This document shows, one piece after another, positions 15,973 through 24,108 of a stretch of DNA of 64,000 nt. The position numbers and the translations under genes were made by a program. The notes beneath the pieces were generated by a model. It saw nothing but the letters and a program-made list of their open reading frames with translations, was not told where the DNA came from and did no database searches. Numbering within the stretch: position 1 is the stretch's first letter; each line of letters starts with the position of its first letter. Origin of the DNA: Dactylosporangium roseum (lineage in GTDB: Bacteria; Actinomycetota; Actinomycetes; Mycobacteriales; Micromonosporaceae); contig NZ_CP073721.1 in NCBI RefSeq assembly GCF_025264685.1, positions 2,843,001-2,907,000 on the forward strand, given 5' to 3'.

Positions 15973-18153
15973 ATGGGAATCGCCCTGACCGAAGAACAGT
16001 TGGCCTTGTCCGACGCCATTCGCGGATTTGTGAAGCGCAATGTGTCGGTTTCGACGACGCGGGCCGAGTTCGAAGATCTCGCCGCGGGGATCTGGCCCCT
16101 CGTCTGGCCGTCCCTCGTACAGCAGGGTTTCGTCGGCATGCATATTGACCCATCGGCCGGCGGCGATGGCGCAACCTTGGTCGACGTCGCCATCTTGCTG
16201 GAGGAGACCGGGCGGGCCCTCGTTCCCGGGCCGCTGCTGCCGACGGTGCTGACCAGTGTCGTGCTGGGCCGCCACGGATCCGAGTCGATCACCGAGACCG
16301 TCCTTCCCCGGTTCGTCGAAGGCGCGACCGGCGCCTGCGTGACGACCACGGAGGGCCTTACGGCCGCGCCGGACGGCGACGGATGGCGGGTCAGTGGCAC
16401 GAGTGCCCCGCTGCTCGGAGCGGTGAGTGGCCAGTTCTTCATCCTCGGCGCGGAGGCCGCGGAGCGTACGGTGTGGTTCGTCGTCGAACGGTCGGAGGGT
16501 GACTCGATCAAGGTCGAGCAAGGCGTCGGCGTCGACCTGACCCGGGACATCGGTCGAGTGACCGTGTCCGACCTCGCGGTGCGGCCGGCGAACATGCTGA
16601 CCGCGACCAGTGACGACATCCGGACGATCGCAGCCGTCCTCTTCGCGGCCGAGGCCGCCGGGGTCGCCCGCTACCTTCAGGAGTCCGGGCTCGAGTACGC
16701 CAAGATCCGGGAACAGTTCGGTCGAACGATCGGCTCGTTCCAGAGCATCAAGCACAAGTGCGCGCGGCTGTACATGCAGACCGAACTGATGACGGCGGCG
16801 GCCTGGGACGCCGCCCGCGCGTTGCAGGACCAGCCCGCCGAACAGGCGAATCTCGCCGCCGCGGCCGCGGCGGCGTACTGCTTCAACGCGGTCGCCGACA
16901 TCGGGTTGGAGACGACCACCCTCTTCGGTGGCATCGGGTACACCTGGGAGCACGACACACACCTGTACTGGCGTCGCGGCCTGTCGCTGGCGAGCCTGCT
17001 CGGGCCGGCCCGCGTTTGGGACGAGCGGCTCGGGCGCCTGGCCACGCAGAGCACCCGGCAACGTCCCCTGGATCTGGGGGCCGAGCCCGAGGGATTCCGG
17101 GCGGAGATCGCGAGCACGCTGGCCACCATCGCGGCCGCGCCGGAGGGCCGGCGTCGGGCGATGTATGCCGAGGCCGGACTGGTCTCGCCCCACTACCCGA
17201 AACCGTACGGGCGCGAAGCCAACCCCATTCAGCAGGTGATCATCACCGAGGAGTTCGCGCGCGCCGGCGTGACGCAGCCGTCCACCATCATCGGCGAGTG
17301 GGCGCTACCGACCATCCTGGCGCACGGAACCGAGGAGCAGCGAGAGGCCTTCATCGGGCCGACGCTGCGCGGTGAGATCGTCTGGTGCCAACTGTTCAGC
17401 GAGCCGGGCGCCGGTTCGGACCTGGCGTCGTTGCGCACCAAGGCCGAGAAGGTCGACGGTGGCTGGCTGCTGAACGGCCAGAAGGTATGGACGTCCGGCG
17501 CCCACGAGGCCGACTGGGGCATCTGCCTCGCCCGTACGGACCCGGACGTGCCGAAGCACAAGGGCATCAGCTACTTCCTCGTCGACATTCACTCGCCCGG
17601 ACTCGAGGTCCGTCCGTTGCGTGAGGCGAGCGGGGCCTACCTGTTCAACGAGGTCTTCTTCAACGACGTCTTCGTTCCCGACGCACGCCTGGTCGGTGAG
17701 CCCGGTGACGGATGGCGGCTGGCCCGCACCACACTCGGCAACGAGCGTGTGAGCATGGGCTCTGGCATGGCCGGCATGAGACGAGATCCCGTAACCGTGG
17801 CGCGCGCGCTCGGCTCGGCGGGGTTCGAGGAGGTCGTCCGCGAAGCCGGCCGGCTGCAGGCGCAGCGGGAGGCGTCAGACGCACTCGGCCAACGCACCCT
17901 GCTGCGTCAACTGACCGGCCTGCAGCCCGGTCCGGAGTCGAGCGTCCTGAAGCTCGCGTCGGCGTGGAACTCGGCGGCTCTGAGCCGTGCCGCGCAGGGT
18001 TGGGCCGGACCCGCGGCGGCGGAGATGGGTGAGCCGTACAGTGGCGCGGCGCAAGGCCTGGTGTCGGTGGGGCCGTCCCTGATCGGCGGCGGCACCTCTG
18101 AGATCCAGCTCAACGTGATCGCCGAGCGGGTTCTCGGGCTACCGCGGGACTGA
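15973..18153 (+). CDS. Fused two-domain acyl-CoA dehydrogenase (FadE34-like)
   Basis: 726 residues, about twice a normal acyl-CoA dehydrogenase: two complete ACAD modules in one chain. The N-terminal half (about 1-350) has IREQFGRTIGSFQSIKH and GGIGYTWEHDTHLYWRR. The C-terminal half has LFSEPGAGSDLASL, NGQKVWTSGAHEADWG and the FAD-tail motif GGGTSEIQLNVIAERVLG. Such fusions (mycobacterial FadE34/ChsE3 type) act as one FAD site per two modules and oxidise CoA esters of bulky side chains, as in steroid catabolism. The ATG at 15973 is preferred over a GTG at 15946 because the protein then begins at the first module. It is the first gene of the plus-strand operon, eight bases before the amidase gene, and faces the importer operon divergently. 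The substrate is probably a large CoA thioester. Confidence 0.9.
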   Translation: MGIALTEEQLALSDAIRGFVKRNVSVSTTRAEFEDLAAGIWPLVWPSLVQQGFVGMHIDPSAGGDGATLVDVAILLEETGRALVPGPLLPTVLTSVVLGRHGSESITETVLPRFVEGATGACVTTTEGLTAAPDGDGWRVSGTSAPLLGAVSGQFFILGAEAAERTVWFVVERSEGDSIKVEQGVGVDLTRDIGRVTVSDLAVRPANMLTATSDDIRTIAAVLFAAEAAGVARYLQESGLEYAKIREQFGRTIGSFQSIKHKCARLYMQTELMTAAAWDAARALQDQPAEQANLAAAAAAAYCFNAVADIGLETTTLFGGIGYTWEHDTHLYWRRGLSLASLLGPARVWDERLGRLATQSTRQRPLDLGAEPEGFRAEIASTLATIAAAPEGRRRAMYAEAGLVSPHYPKPYGREANPIQQVIITEEFARAGVTQPSTIIGEWALPTILAHGTEEQREAFIGPTLRGEIVWCQLFSEPGAGSDLASLRTKAEKVDGGWLLNGQKVWTSGAHEADWGICLARTDPDVPKHKGISYFLVDIHSPGLEVRPLREASGAYLFNEVFFNDVFVPDARLVGEPGDGWRLARTTLGNERVSMGSGMAGMRRDPVTVARALGSAGFEEVVREAGRLQAQREASDALGQRTLLRQLTGLQPGPESSVLKLASAWNSAALSRAAQGWAGPAAAEMGEPYSGAAQGLVSVGPSLIGGGTSEIQLNVIAERVLGLPRD

Positions 18154-18160
18154 GCGCGGG

Positions 18161-19549
18161 ATGACGTCGAAGAGCATGCTTGCGGTTGCGCCCGCAACGG
18201 CGCAGCTCGCCGCGCTCAGGTCGGGGGAGATCTCCAGCAGCGAGCTGCTGGAGGTCTTTCTCGAACGCGTTGCCACGCACAACGGCGCTCTCAACGCCGT
18301 CGTCACGATCGACGAGGAGGGCGGGCGTCGTGCGGCCGCGGCCGCTGACCGGTCCCGCGCGGCGGGGGAGCCGCTCGGCCCGCTGCACGGCCTGCCCATC
18401 ACGATCAAGGACGCGATCGAAGTCGCCGGCCTGCGCTCGACCGGTGGCGCGCGGGAACTGGCCGAACACGTGCCCGATCGGGACGCGCCGGCAGTGCGGC
18501 GTCTGCGGGCGGCGGGCGCCGTGATCTTCGGCAAGACAAACGTTCCGACGTGGTCGGCGGACATCCAGACGTCGAATCAAGTGTTCGGAACGACCAGCAA
18601 TCCGTGGGACGCCACGCGGACGTCCGGGGGATCCTCCGGCGGCGCCGCGGTCGCGGTGGCTTGTGGCTTCACCGGCCTCGAGCTCGGCACCGATATCGGC
18701 GGCTCGATCCGGATTCCCTCCCACTGCTGTGGCACGTTCGGTCTCAAACCCACGTATGGCGTGGTTCCGCAACGCGGCTATCTCGATCGTGTGGGCGGGA
18801 GCACGGTCGACACGGACATCAACGTCTTCGGGCCCCTCGCCCGCAGCGCGGACGATCTCGCGTTGGCACTGGCCGTCCTCGCCGGTCCCGACGAAGACCA
18901 CCCGTCCGGCCGGCGCCTGGACCTTCCGGTCGACGAGCCGCGGCGTGTGCCCGGACGCATCGGGGTCTGGCTGGACGAGCCGTCGTGTCCGCTGGGAACC
19001 GCGGTACGACAGCTCCTGTCGGACGCGGCGAAGCGGCTGAGTGAGGACGGATGGGTGGTCGAGGACGAACACCCGCTGGTGAGTTTTCCGCAGCAGGCGC
19101 GGCTTGCTCAGCGGTTGATCGGTGCGGCGGTGTCGTCCGGCTCCGGTGTCGGTGACGCGTCCGGCGGAACGGACCGCGCGTGGTCGCTCGCGCGGGCCGA
19201 GCGAAAGGCGTTCGAGGCCATCTGGCGCGAATGGTTCGGCCGGTTCGACGCCCTGCTGTGCCCGGTGCTCGGGGTGCCCGCGTTCCCGCACGACACCGGG
19301 CGGCCGCTGATGGAACGCGTTGTCGACATCGACGGGCACGACGTTCCGCACGTCGCGATGATCGGCTGGCTGGGCCTGATCGGCGTCATGGGCCTGCCTT
19401 CGGTGGTGGCGCCGGTCGGCCGAACGGCGGATGGGCTGCCGGTCGGCGTCCAGATCGTCACCGGGTGGTACCAGGACTATCGCGCGATCGCGATCGCGCG
19501 CCGGCTGGAACTGCTCTGCGGCGGCTATCAGGTGCCACCTGGCCTTTGA
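18161..19549 (+). CDS. Amidase signature family amidohydrolase
   Basis: 462 residues with the complete Ser-cisSer-Lys triad of the amidase signature family: Lys83 (PITIKD), Ser158 in SGGSSGG and Ser182 in TDIGGSIR, with the family spacings of 75 and 24 residues. It hydrolyses a carboxamide to acid and ammonia or amine in the cytoplasm. It lies between the acyl-CoA dehydrogenase and a crotonase, so it may release the acid that the downstream ADP-forming ligase activates, or clip an amide side chain of the imported compound. The ATG at 18161 follows the previous stop by seven bases. No signal peptide is seen. The exact amide is unknown. Confidence 0.9.
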   Translation: MTSKSMLAVAPATAQLAALRSGEISSSELLEVFLERVATHNGALNAVVTIDEEGGRRAAAAADRSRAAGEPLGPLHGLPITIKDAIEVAGLRSTGGARELAEHVPDRDAPAVRRLRAAGAVIFGKTNVPTWSADIQTSNQVFGTTSNPWDATRTSGGSSGGAAVAVACGFTGLELGTDIGGSIRIPSHCCGTFGLKPTYGVVPQRGYLDRVGGSTVDTDINVFGPLARSADDLALALAVLAGPDEDHPSGRRLDLPVDEPRRVPGRIGVWLDEPSCPLGTAVRQLLSDAAKRLSEDGWVVEDEHPLVSFPQQARLAQRLIGAAVSSGSGVGDASGGTDRAWSLARAERKAFEAIWREWFGRFDALLCPVLGVPAFPHDTGRPLMERVVDIDGHDVPHVAMIGWLGLIGVMGLPSVVAPVGRTADGLPVGVQIVTGWYQDYRAIAIARRLELLCGGYQVPPGL

Positions 19550-19620
19550 CGGCGGCATGGGGGAGACGGAAGAACCGAACAGGCGAACACACGTGGTTTG
19601 CCACAGGTGAAGGAGTAGGC

Positions 19621-20466
19621 ATGGAATACACGTTGGTGCAGATCGACGAACCGGCGCCGCACGTACGGCGGATCACCCTGAACCGGCCGGAGAAACGCAA
19701 CGCGCTGAGCGGCCGGCTGCGGACCGAGATCAAAGCCGCGGTGCACGAGAGCGAAGGCCTCGACGACGTTCGCGTCACCATCATCCGGGCGAACGGGCCG
19801 AGCTTCTGCGCCGGGTACGACCTGAGCCCGAGCCCGGACGACAACGTTCCGCTCGAGTACGGTCACCAGGGCCTCGCGGGCTACCAGCGCAGTGTCGTGG
19901 ATCTGTGGACGAGCATGTGGGACCTGTGCAAGCCCGTGATCGCCCAGGTGCACGGCCACTGCCTGGCCGGCGGCACGGAGCTCGTCACCGGCTGCGACCT
20001 GGTGTACGTCGCCGAGGACGCGAAGATCGGTTACCCGGCCGTCCGATTCGGCACCCCGGACATGCAGTACCACGCCTGGCTGGTCGGGATGCGCCGCGGT
20101 ATGGAGCTCATGCTCACCGGCGACGCCATGAGCGGCGTCGAGGCCGCGGACTGGGGATTCGCGAACCGAGCGTTCCCGGCCGACAAACTCGAGGAAGAGA
20201 CGTTGAAGATCGCGAGCCGGGTCGCGCAGATTCCGTCCGACATCCTCCAGATCAACAAGCGCACGATTCACCGAGCGATGGACTACATGGGAATGCGGCA
20301 ATCGCTGTACGCGGGAACGGAAATGTGCGCGCTCGCGACCCACACCGAGACCTTCAAGGCGTTCCTCGGCAACATCAAGAACAGCGGCCTGACCAGTGCG
20401 CTGACCGAGCGGGACAAGGCGTTCGGCGACGGGCGCATCGCGACGCACGCGAACGCGCAGGCGTAG
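19621..20466 (+). CDS. Enoyl-CoA hydratase/isomerase (crotonase) family protein
   Basis: 281 residues of the crotonase fold: NRPEKRNALSG near residue 21, the oxyanion-hole segments SFCAGYDLS and HCLAGGTELVTGCDLVY, and a C-terminal helical domain. The usual hydratase glutamates are not obvious. The second position reads GYPAVRFGTPDMQY, so an isomerase, hydrolase or decarboxylase activity is as likely as simple hydration. AAGGAG precedes the ATG at 19621. It is in line with the acyl-CoA dehydrogenase and amidase genes and is followed by a strong hairpin, which would make it the end of that transcript. It acts in the cytoplasm on a CoA ester. Confidence 0.88.
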   Translation: MEYTLVQIDEPAPHVRRITLNRPEKRNALSGRLRTEIKAAVHESEGLDDVRVTIIRANGPSFCAGYDLSPSPDDNVPLEYGHQGLAGYQRSVVDLWTSMWDLCKPVIAQVHGHCLAGGTELVTGCDLVYVAEDAKIGYPAVRFGTPDMQYHAWLVGMRRGMELMLTGDAMSGVEAADWGFANRAFPADKLEEETLKIASRVAQIPSDILQINKRTIHRAMDYMGMRQSLYAGTEMCALATHTETFKAFLGNIKNSGLTSALTERDKAFGDGRIATHANAQA

Positions 20467-20487
20467 CGAACCGCGATCGACGAGCGT

Positions 20488-20525
20488 GGGCCGGATGCGC
20501 GGCGTGATGCCGCGCATCGCGGCCC
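20488..20525 (+). terminator. Strong GC hairpin after the crotonase gene
   Basis: GATGCGCGGC (20494-20503), loop GTGAT, exact complement (20509-20518), extended by an outer GGGCC/GGCCC pair with a one-base bulge. No U-run. It probably ends or attenuates the 15973-20466 transcript before the efflux genes. Confidence 0.55.
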
Positions 20526-20614
20526 ATGCTCGGCAGTACTACGTGACGGCCCTCGTAAACCACGGTGTTCCGCGTCAGGTGGTTGCCGCCCGCGCGAAGG
20601 AAGGCACTACGACC

Positions 20615-22144
20615 ATGACGTCGACCACGCGCCTGGGGCCGCCCGTAGCGGACCGGATCAGGGGCCGGCTGATGCTGGCCCTCATCATCATCTGCGCGAC
20701 CCAACTGATGATGGTCTTGGACGGGACGATCGTGACCGTCGCGCTCCCGGCGATCCAGCGCGGCCTGCACCTGTCCACCACGGACCTGGTGTGGGTCACC
20801 ACGGCCTACGGGCTGACCTACGGCGGTCTGCTGCTGATCGGCGGGCGGGCCGGTGACCTGTTCGGCCGGCGCCGCGTGTTCGCGTTCGGCCTCGGCGTCT
20901 TCACCGTGGCCTCGCTGGTCGGCGGCCTGGCACCTGATTCGACCTGGTTGATCGTCGCGCGTGCCGCGCAGGGCATCGGGAGCGCTGCCGCGTCACCCAC
21001 CGCACTAGCGTTGATCATGTCGAACTTCGCCGCGGGCCGATTACGCAACAAGGCGATGGGTGCGTACGCGGCGATGTCGTCGGTCGGCGGCGCCTTGGGT
21101 CAGATCGCCGGTGGGCTGTTCGCCGACCTGGTCGGCTGGCGGTGGATCATGTTCGTCAACGTGCCGATCGGCGTGGCCGTCCTGCTCCTCGTGCCGCGGG
21201 CACTGGCCGAAGGGCAGCGGGCGAAGGGGCGCCTGGACGCTCAGGGTGCGGCGATCGTCACCGCGGCCATGTTCATGATGGTCTTCGGATTGACCAACGC
21301 GTCCACGTACGGCTGGGGCGACTGGATCGTCGCCGGGCCGTTGCTCGCCGCGTGCGTGATGTTCGCCGTGTTTCTGCTCTGGGAGGCGAAGACGCCGCAC
21401 GCGATGCTGCCGCTGCGCATCTTCACCGACAGGGCGCGGGCGGGAACGTACGCACTCGCGTTTCTGATCGCCGCCTCGACGTTCGCCTCGTTCTTCTTCA
21501 TCACGCTCTTCTTCCAGAATGTCCAGGGCTACACGCCGTTGCGGACAGGCCTGTCCTTCCTGCCGATCGCGGGCATCGTGGTGGTCGCGACCCAGTTGTC
21601 GTCACGGTTGGTCAGCCGGGTCCAAGCGCGGTACCTCCTCTCCGGGGGCGTCCTGGTCGGTGCTGCCGGTCTGGCCTGGCTCAGCAGGATCACCGCGGAC
21701 TCGAGCTACCTCGCGGTGCTGGCACCGCTGCTGCTGCTGTGGTTCGGCGTGGGCCTGGGCATGGTCCCGATGGCGCTGATGGCACTGGCGAAGGTCGCCC
21801 CGTCGGAGAGCGGGATCGCGGCCGCGGTGCTGAACACCGGTCAACAGATGGGCGGGGCGGTCGGGTTGGCCGGGCTGGCCACCTTGGCGGTCACGGTGAC
21901 CAGGCACGACCTGGCGCAGCAGCCCGGGGGCGGGCTGAGCGAGCGTGCCGTTGCCGTCGCGACGACGCACGGATACAGTCACGCGCTGCTCCTGGGTGCG
22001 GGCATCGCGGTGCTGGGCTTCCTGGTCGGGGTGTTCGTCGTCGGCATCGGCAACAAGATGAAGTTCGGCGCCGGGGAAGACGAGTCCGCGTACGAGAGCC
22101 CAGGTGACGGCGAAGCGCGCGCGAATCGGCCGGCTACCGGCTGA
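20615..22144 (+). CDS. DHA2 family MFS efflux transporter (second copy)
   Basis: 509 residues, about 14 membrane helices, with the DHA2 marks LMMVLDGTIVTVALPA, WVTTAYGLTYGG, motif A GGRAGDLFGRRR and SSVGGALGQIAGG. It is an evident paralogue of the pump at 7672-9201: same length and very similar helices 1-4. A proton-driven exporter of a hydrophobic compound is expected. The ATG at 20615 is chosen over an upstream in-frame ATG at 20486, because that frame crosses the hairpin at 20488-20525 and encodes no membrane-protein-like sequence. Its stop overlaps the start of the first ABC half-transporter (TGATG), forming a three-gene efflux unit. Confidence 0.92.
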   Translation: MTSTTRLGPPVADRIRGRLMLALIIICATQLMMVLDGTIVTVALPAIQRGLHLSTTDLVWVTTAYGLTYGGLLLIGGRAGDLFGRRRVFAFGLGVFTVASLVGGLAPDSTWLIVARAAQGIGSAAASPTALALIMSNFAAGRLRNKAMGAYAAMSSVGGALGQIAGGLFADLVGWRWIMFVNVPIGVAVLLLVPRALAEGQRAKGRLDAQGAAIVTAAMFMMVFGLTNASTYGWGDWIVAGPLLAACVMFAVFLLWEAKTPHAMLPLRIFTDRARAGTYALAFLIAASTFASFFFITLFFQNVQGYTPLRTGLSFLPIAGIVVVATQLSSRLVSRVQARYLLSGGVLVGAAGLAWLSRITADSSYLAVLAPLLLLWFGVGLGMVPMALMALAKVAPSESGIAAAVLNTGQQMGGAVGLAGLATLAVTVTRHDLAQQPGGGLSERAVAVATTHGYSHALLLGAGIAVLGFLVGVFVVGIGNKMKFGAGEDESAYESPGDGEARANRPATG

Positions 22145-24108
22145 TGAGCCTGCTCAATCGCCTCCATACGGGCCGGCCGCGGACCGGGGTTGGCACCGCC
22201 CAGCCCCCGTTCGTTCCGCCCGCCGGGCCCCAGCGCTACGGTGCTCCCCGCGCGGCGATCGGTGCCGATCGGAGCCACTCGTGGCTCCGCCGGGCGCTGC
22301 CGATCGTGCTGGCCCACAGGCCGGCCTTTCTCGCATCGCTGCTGCTGTCCCTGGTCGGACTGGTTGTCCAGGTGCTCATCCCGTGGGTGCTGGGCCACGG
22401 GGCGCTGAACGCGATCATGCGAGACCGCTCGTCGATCACCCACTACGCGATCGTGCTCGTCGTGCTCGCCGCAGTGGCGGCGGTCGCGGGCTACACGTCC
22501 CGGCGGCTGCTGATGACCACGGCCTACGCGATCGAGTTCGATCTGCGCAACCTGTTCTACGCGCACCTCAGCAAGATGTCGTTCAGCTACTACGACAAGG
22601 TGCAGTCCGGCCAGTTGATCTCGCGAGCCAACTCCGACATCCGCTCGGTACAGGCGTATCTGGCCTACGCGCCGTTCATCCTGGTGCAGAGCAGCATGGC
22701 GGTGTTGGCCTTCGGTCTCATGTTGACCGTCAACGTGCCGCTGGCCTTCGTCGCGATGCTGACCGTGCCGTTCGTCTATCTGGCCGGCGCGCGAATGCGG
22801 CGGGTGATGCTTCCTGTGTCCTGGCTGATCCAGGCCAGGTTGGCCGAGGTCGCCACGATCGTCGACGAGAACGTCAGCGGCGTGCGGGTGGTGAAGGCGT
22901 TCGCGGCGGAGGGCGGCCAGTTGCGGCTCCTGGCCCGAGCGGCCGAGCGGCTCAAGTGGGCCTGCGTCAGGGACGCCGATCTACGCGCCCGTTTCACGCC
23001 GCTCATCCAGAACCTGGTGCAGGTAGGACTGGTCTTCATCCTTCTGCTGGGCGGCTGGTTGGTGATCCATGACCGCCTTCAGGTGGGCGATCTGCTGACC
23101 TTCAGCCTCCTGGTGGTCATGCTGCAGGCGCCGTTCCAGATGCTCGGCCAGTTGATCATGATGGGTCAGCGTGCGTCGGCGTCGGCGAAGCGCATCTACG
23201 AGGTGCTGGACGAACACCCGACCGTCGTCGACCGCGCCGGCGCGGTCGATCTGGTGAGCAGCCGAGGCGAAATCCGCTTCGAGTCCGTCAGCTTCGCCTA
23301 TGACGAGGGCGGCCCGCTGGTGCTGGACGGCTTCGACCTGCGCCTCAATCCAGGCGACACGGTAGCCGTCGTCGGGCGCGCGGGAGCTGGGAAGTCGACG
23401 GTAGGCAGGTTGCTGACCCGCTTCTACGATGTCGGCGCGGGACGAGTCCTCGTCGACGGCCATGACGTTCGAGATCTGACCGTGGCGAGCCTGCGCTCGA
23501 ACATCGGGCTCGTGCTCGACGAGCCGTTCCTTTTCTCGGCCTCGATCAGGGACAACATCGCGTACGGCCACCCCGACGCGGACTTCGGCGACGTCGAGGC
23601 GGCGGCCAGGTCCGCGGGTGCGCACGAGTTCATCGGCGCGCTCCCCGACGGCTACGACACGGTGGTCGGCGAACGCGGATACACCTTGTCCGGTGGGCAG
23701 CGGCAACGCATCGCCATTGCCCGGGCGCTGCTCGTCAATCCGCCCATCCTGGTGCTCGACGACGCGACCTCCGCGATCGACGTCCAGGTCGAACGGCAGA
23801 TTCACGCCGGTCTGCGCGAGCGGCTCGCGGGTCGGACGACGTTGGTCATCGCCCACCGCCTCTCGACGATCGGTCTCGCCGATCGGGTCGCGTTGCTCGA
23901 CCGCGGCCGGGTGATCGCGGAAGGCACGCACCAGGAGCTGATGGAGACCGTTCCCTTCTACCAAGCAGTGCTGGCGCAGGTCGCCTCCGACGAGGAGCAG
24001 CAGGACCGGGAGCGCGCGTGGGAGCGGAGCCGGCCTGATCGGCAGCCCGGCGACGCGGCGGCGCGCGCCGGCGACAGTTGGTTCGACGGCGGGACGGAAC
24101 CCTCATGA
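22144..24108 (+). CDS. ABC exporter half-transporter, degenerate ATPase site subunit
   Basis: 654 residues: six-helix type-1 exporter membrane domain (about 60-340) followed by one ATPase domain. Walker A is GRAGAGKST near 413 and the signature LSGGQRQR near 514 is canonical. However, Walker B reads ILVLDDATSAID with Asp in place of the catalytic Glu, and the Q-loop reads LVLDEPFLF with Asp in place of Gln. These are marks of the non-catalytic partner in asymmetric heterodimers such as TM287/288. The next gene supplies the catalytic Glu and a degenerate signature, as expected for its complement. It presumably exports a lipid-like or drug-like compound. ATG overlaps the MFS stop and its stop overlaps the partner start. 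Confidence 0.93.
   Translation: MSLLNRLHTGRPRTGVGTAQPPFVPPAGPQRYGAPRAAIGADRSHSWLRRALPIVLAHRPAFLASLLLSLVGLVVQVLIPWVLGHGALNAIMRDRSSITHYAIVLVVLAAVAAVAGYTSRRLLMTTAYAIEFDLRNLFYAHLSKMSFSYYDKVQSGQLISRANSDIRSVQAYLAYAPFILVQSSMAVLAFGLMLTVNVPLAFVAMLTVPFVYLAGARMRRVMLPVSWLIQARLAEVATIVDENVSGVRVVKAFAAEGGQLRLLARAAERLKWACVRDADLRARFTPLIQNLVQVGLVFILLLGGWLVIHDRLQVGDLLTFSLLVVMLQAPFQMLGQLIMMGQRASASAKRIYEVLDEHPTVVDRAGAVDLVSSRGEIRFESVSFAYDEGGPLVLDGFDLRLNPGDTVAVVGRAGAGKSTVGRLLTRFYDVGAGRVLVDGHDVRDLTVASLRSNIGLVLDEPFLFSASIRDNIAYGHPDADFGDVEAAARSAGAHEFIGALPDGYDTVVGERGYTLSGGQRQRIAIARALLVNPPILVLDDATSAIDVQVERQIHAGLRERLAGRTTLVIAHRLSTIGLADRVALLDRGRVIAEGTHQELMETVPFYQAVLAQVASDEEQQDRERAWERSRPDRQPGDAAARAGDSWFDGGTEPS

Noticed and set aside
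24078..24104. Upstream in-frame start of the second ABC subunit
   Set aside because: The ATG at 24105 forms a standard ATGA overlap and precedes the glycine-rich tail; the nine extra codons lie in the previous gene and have no ribosome-binding site.
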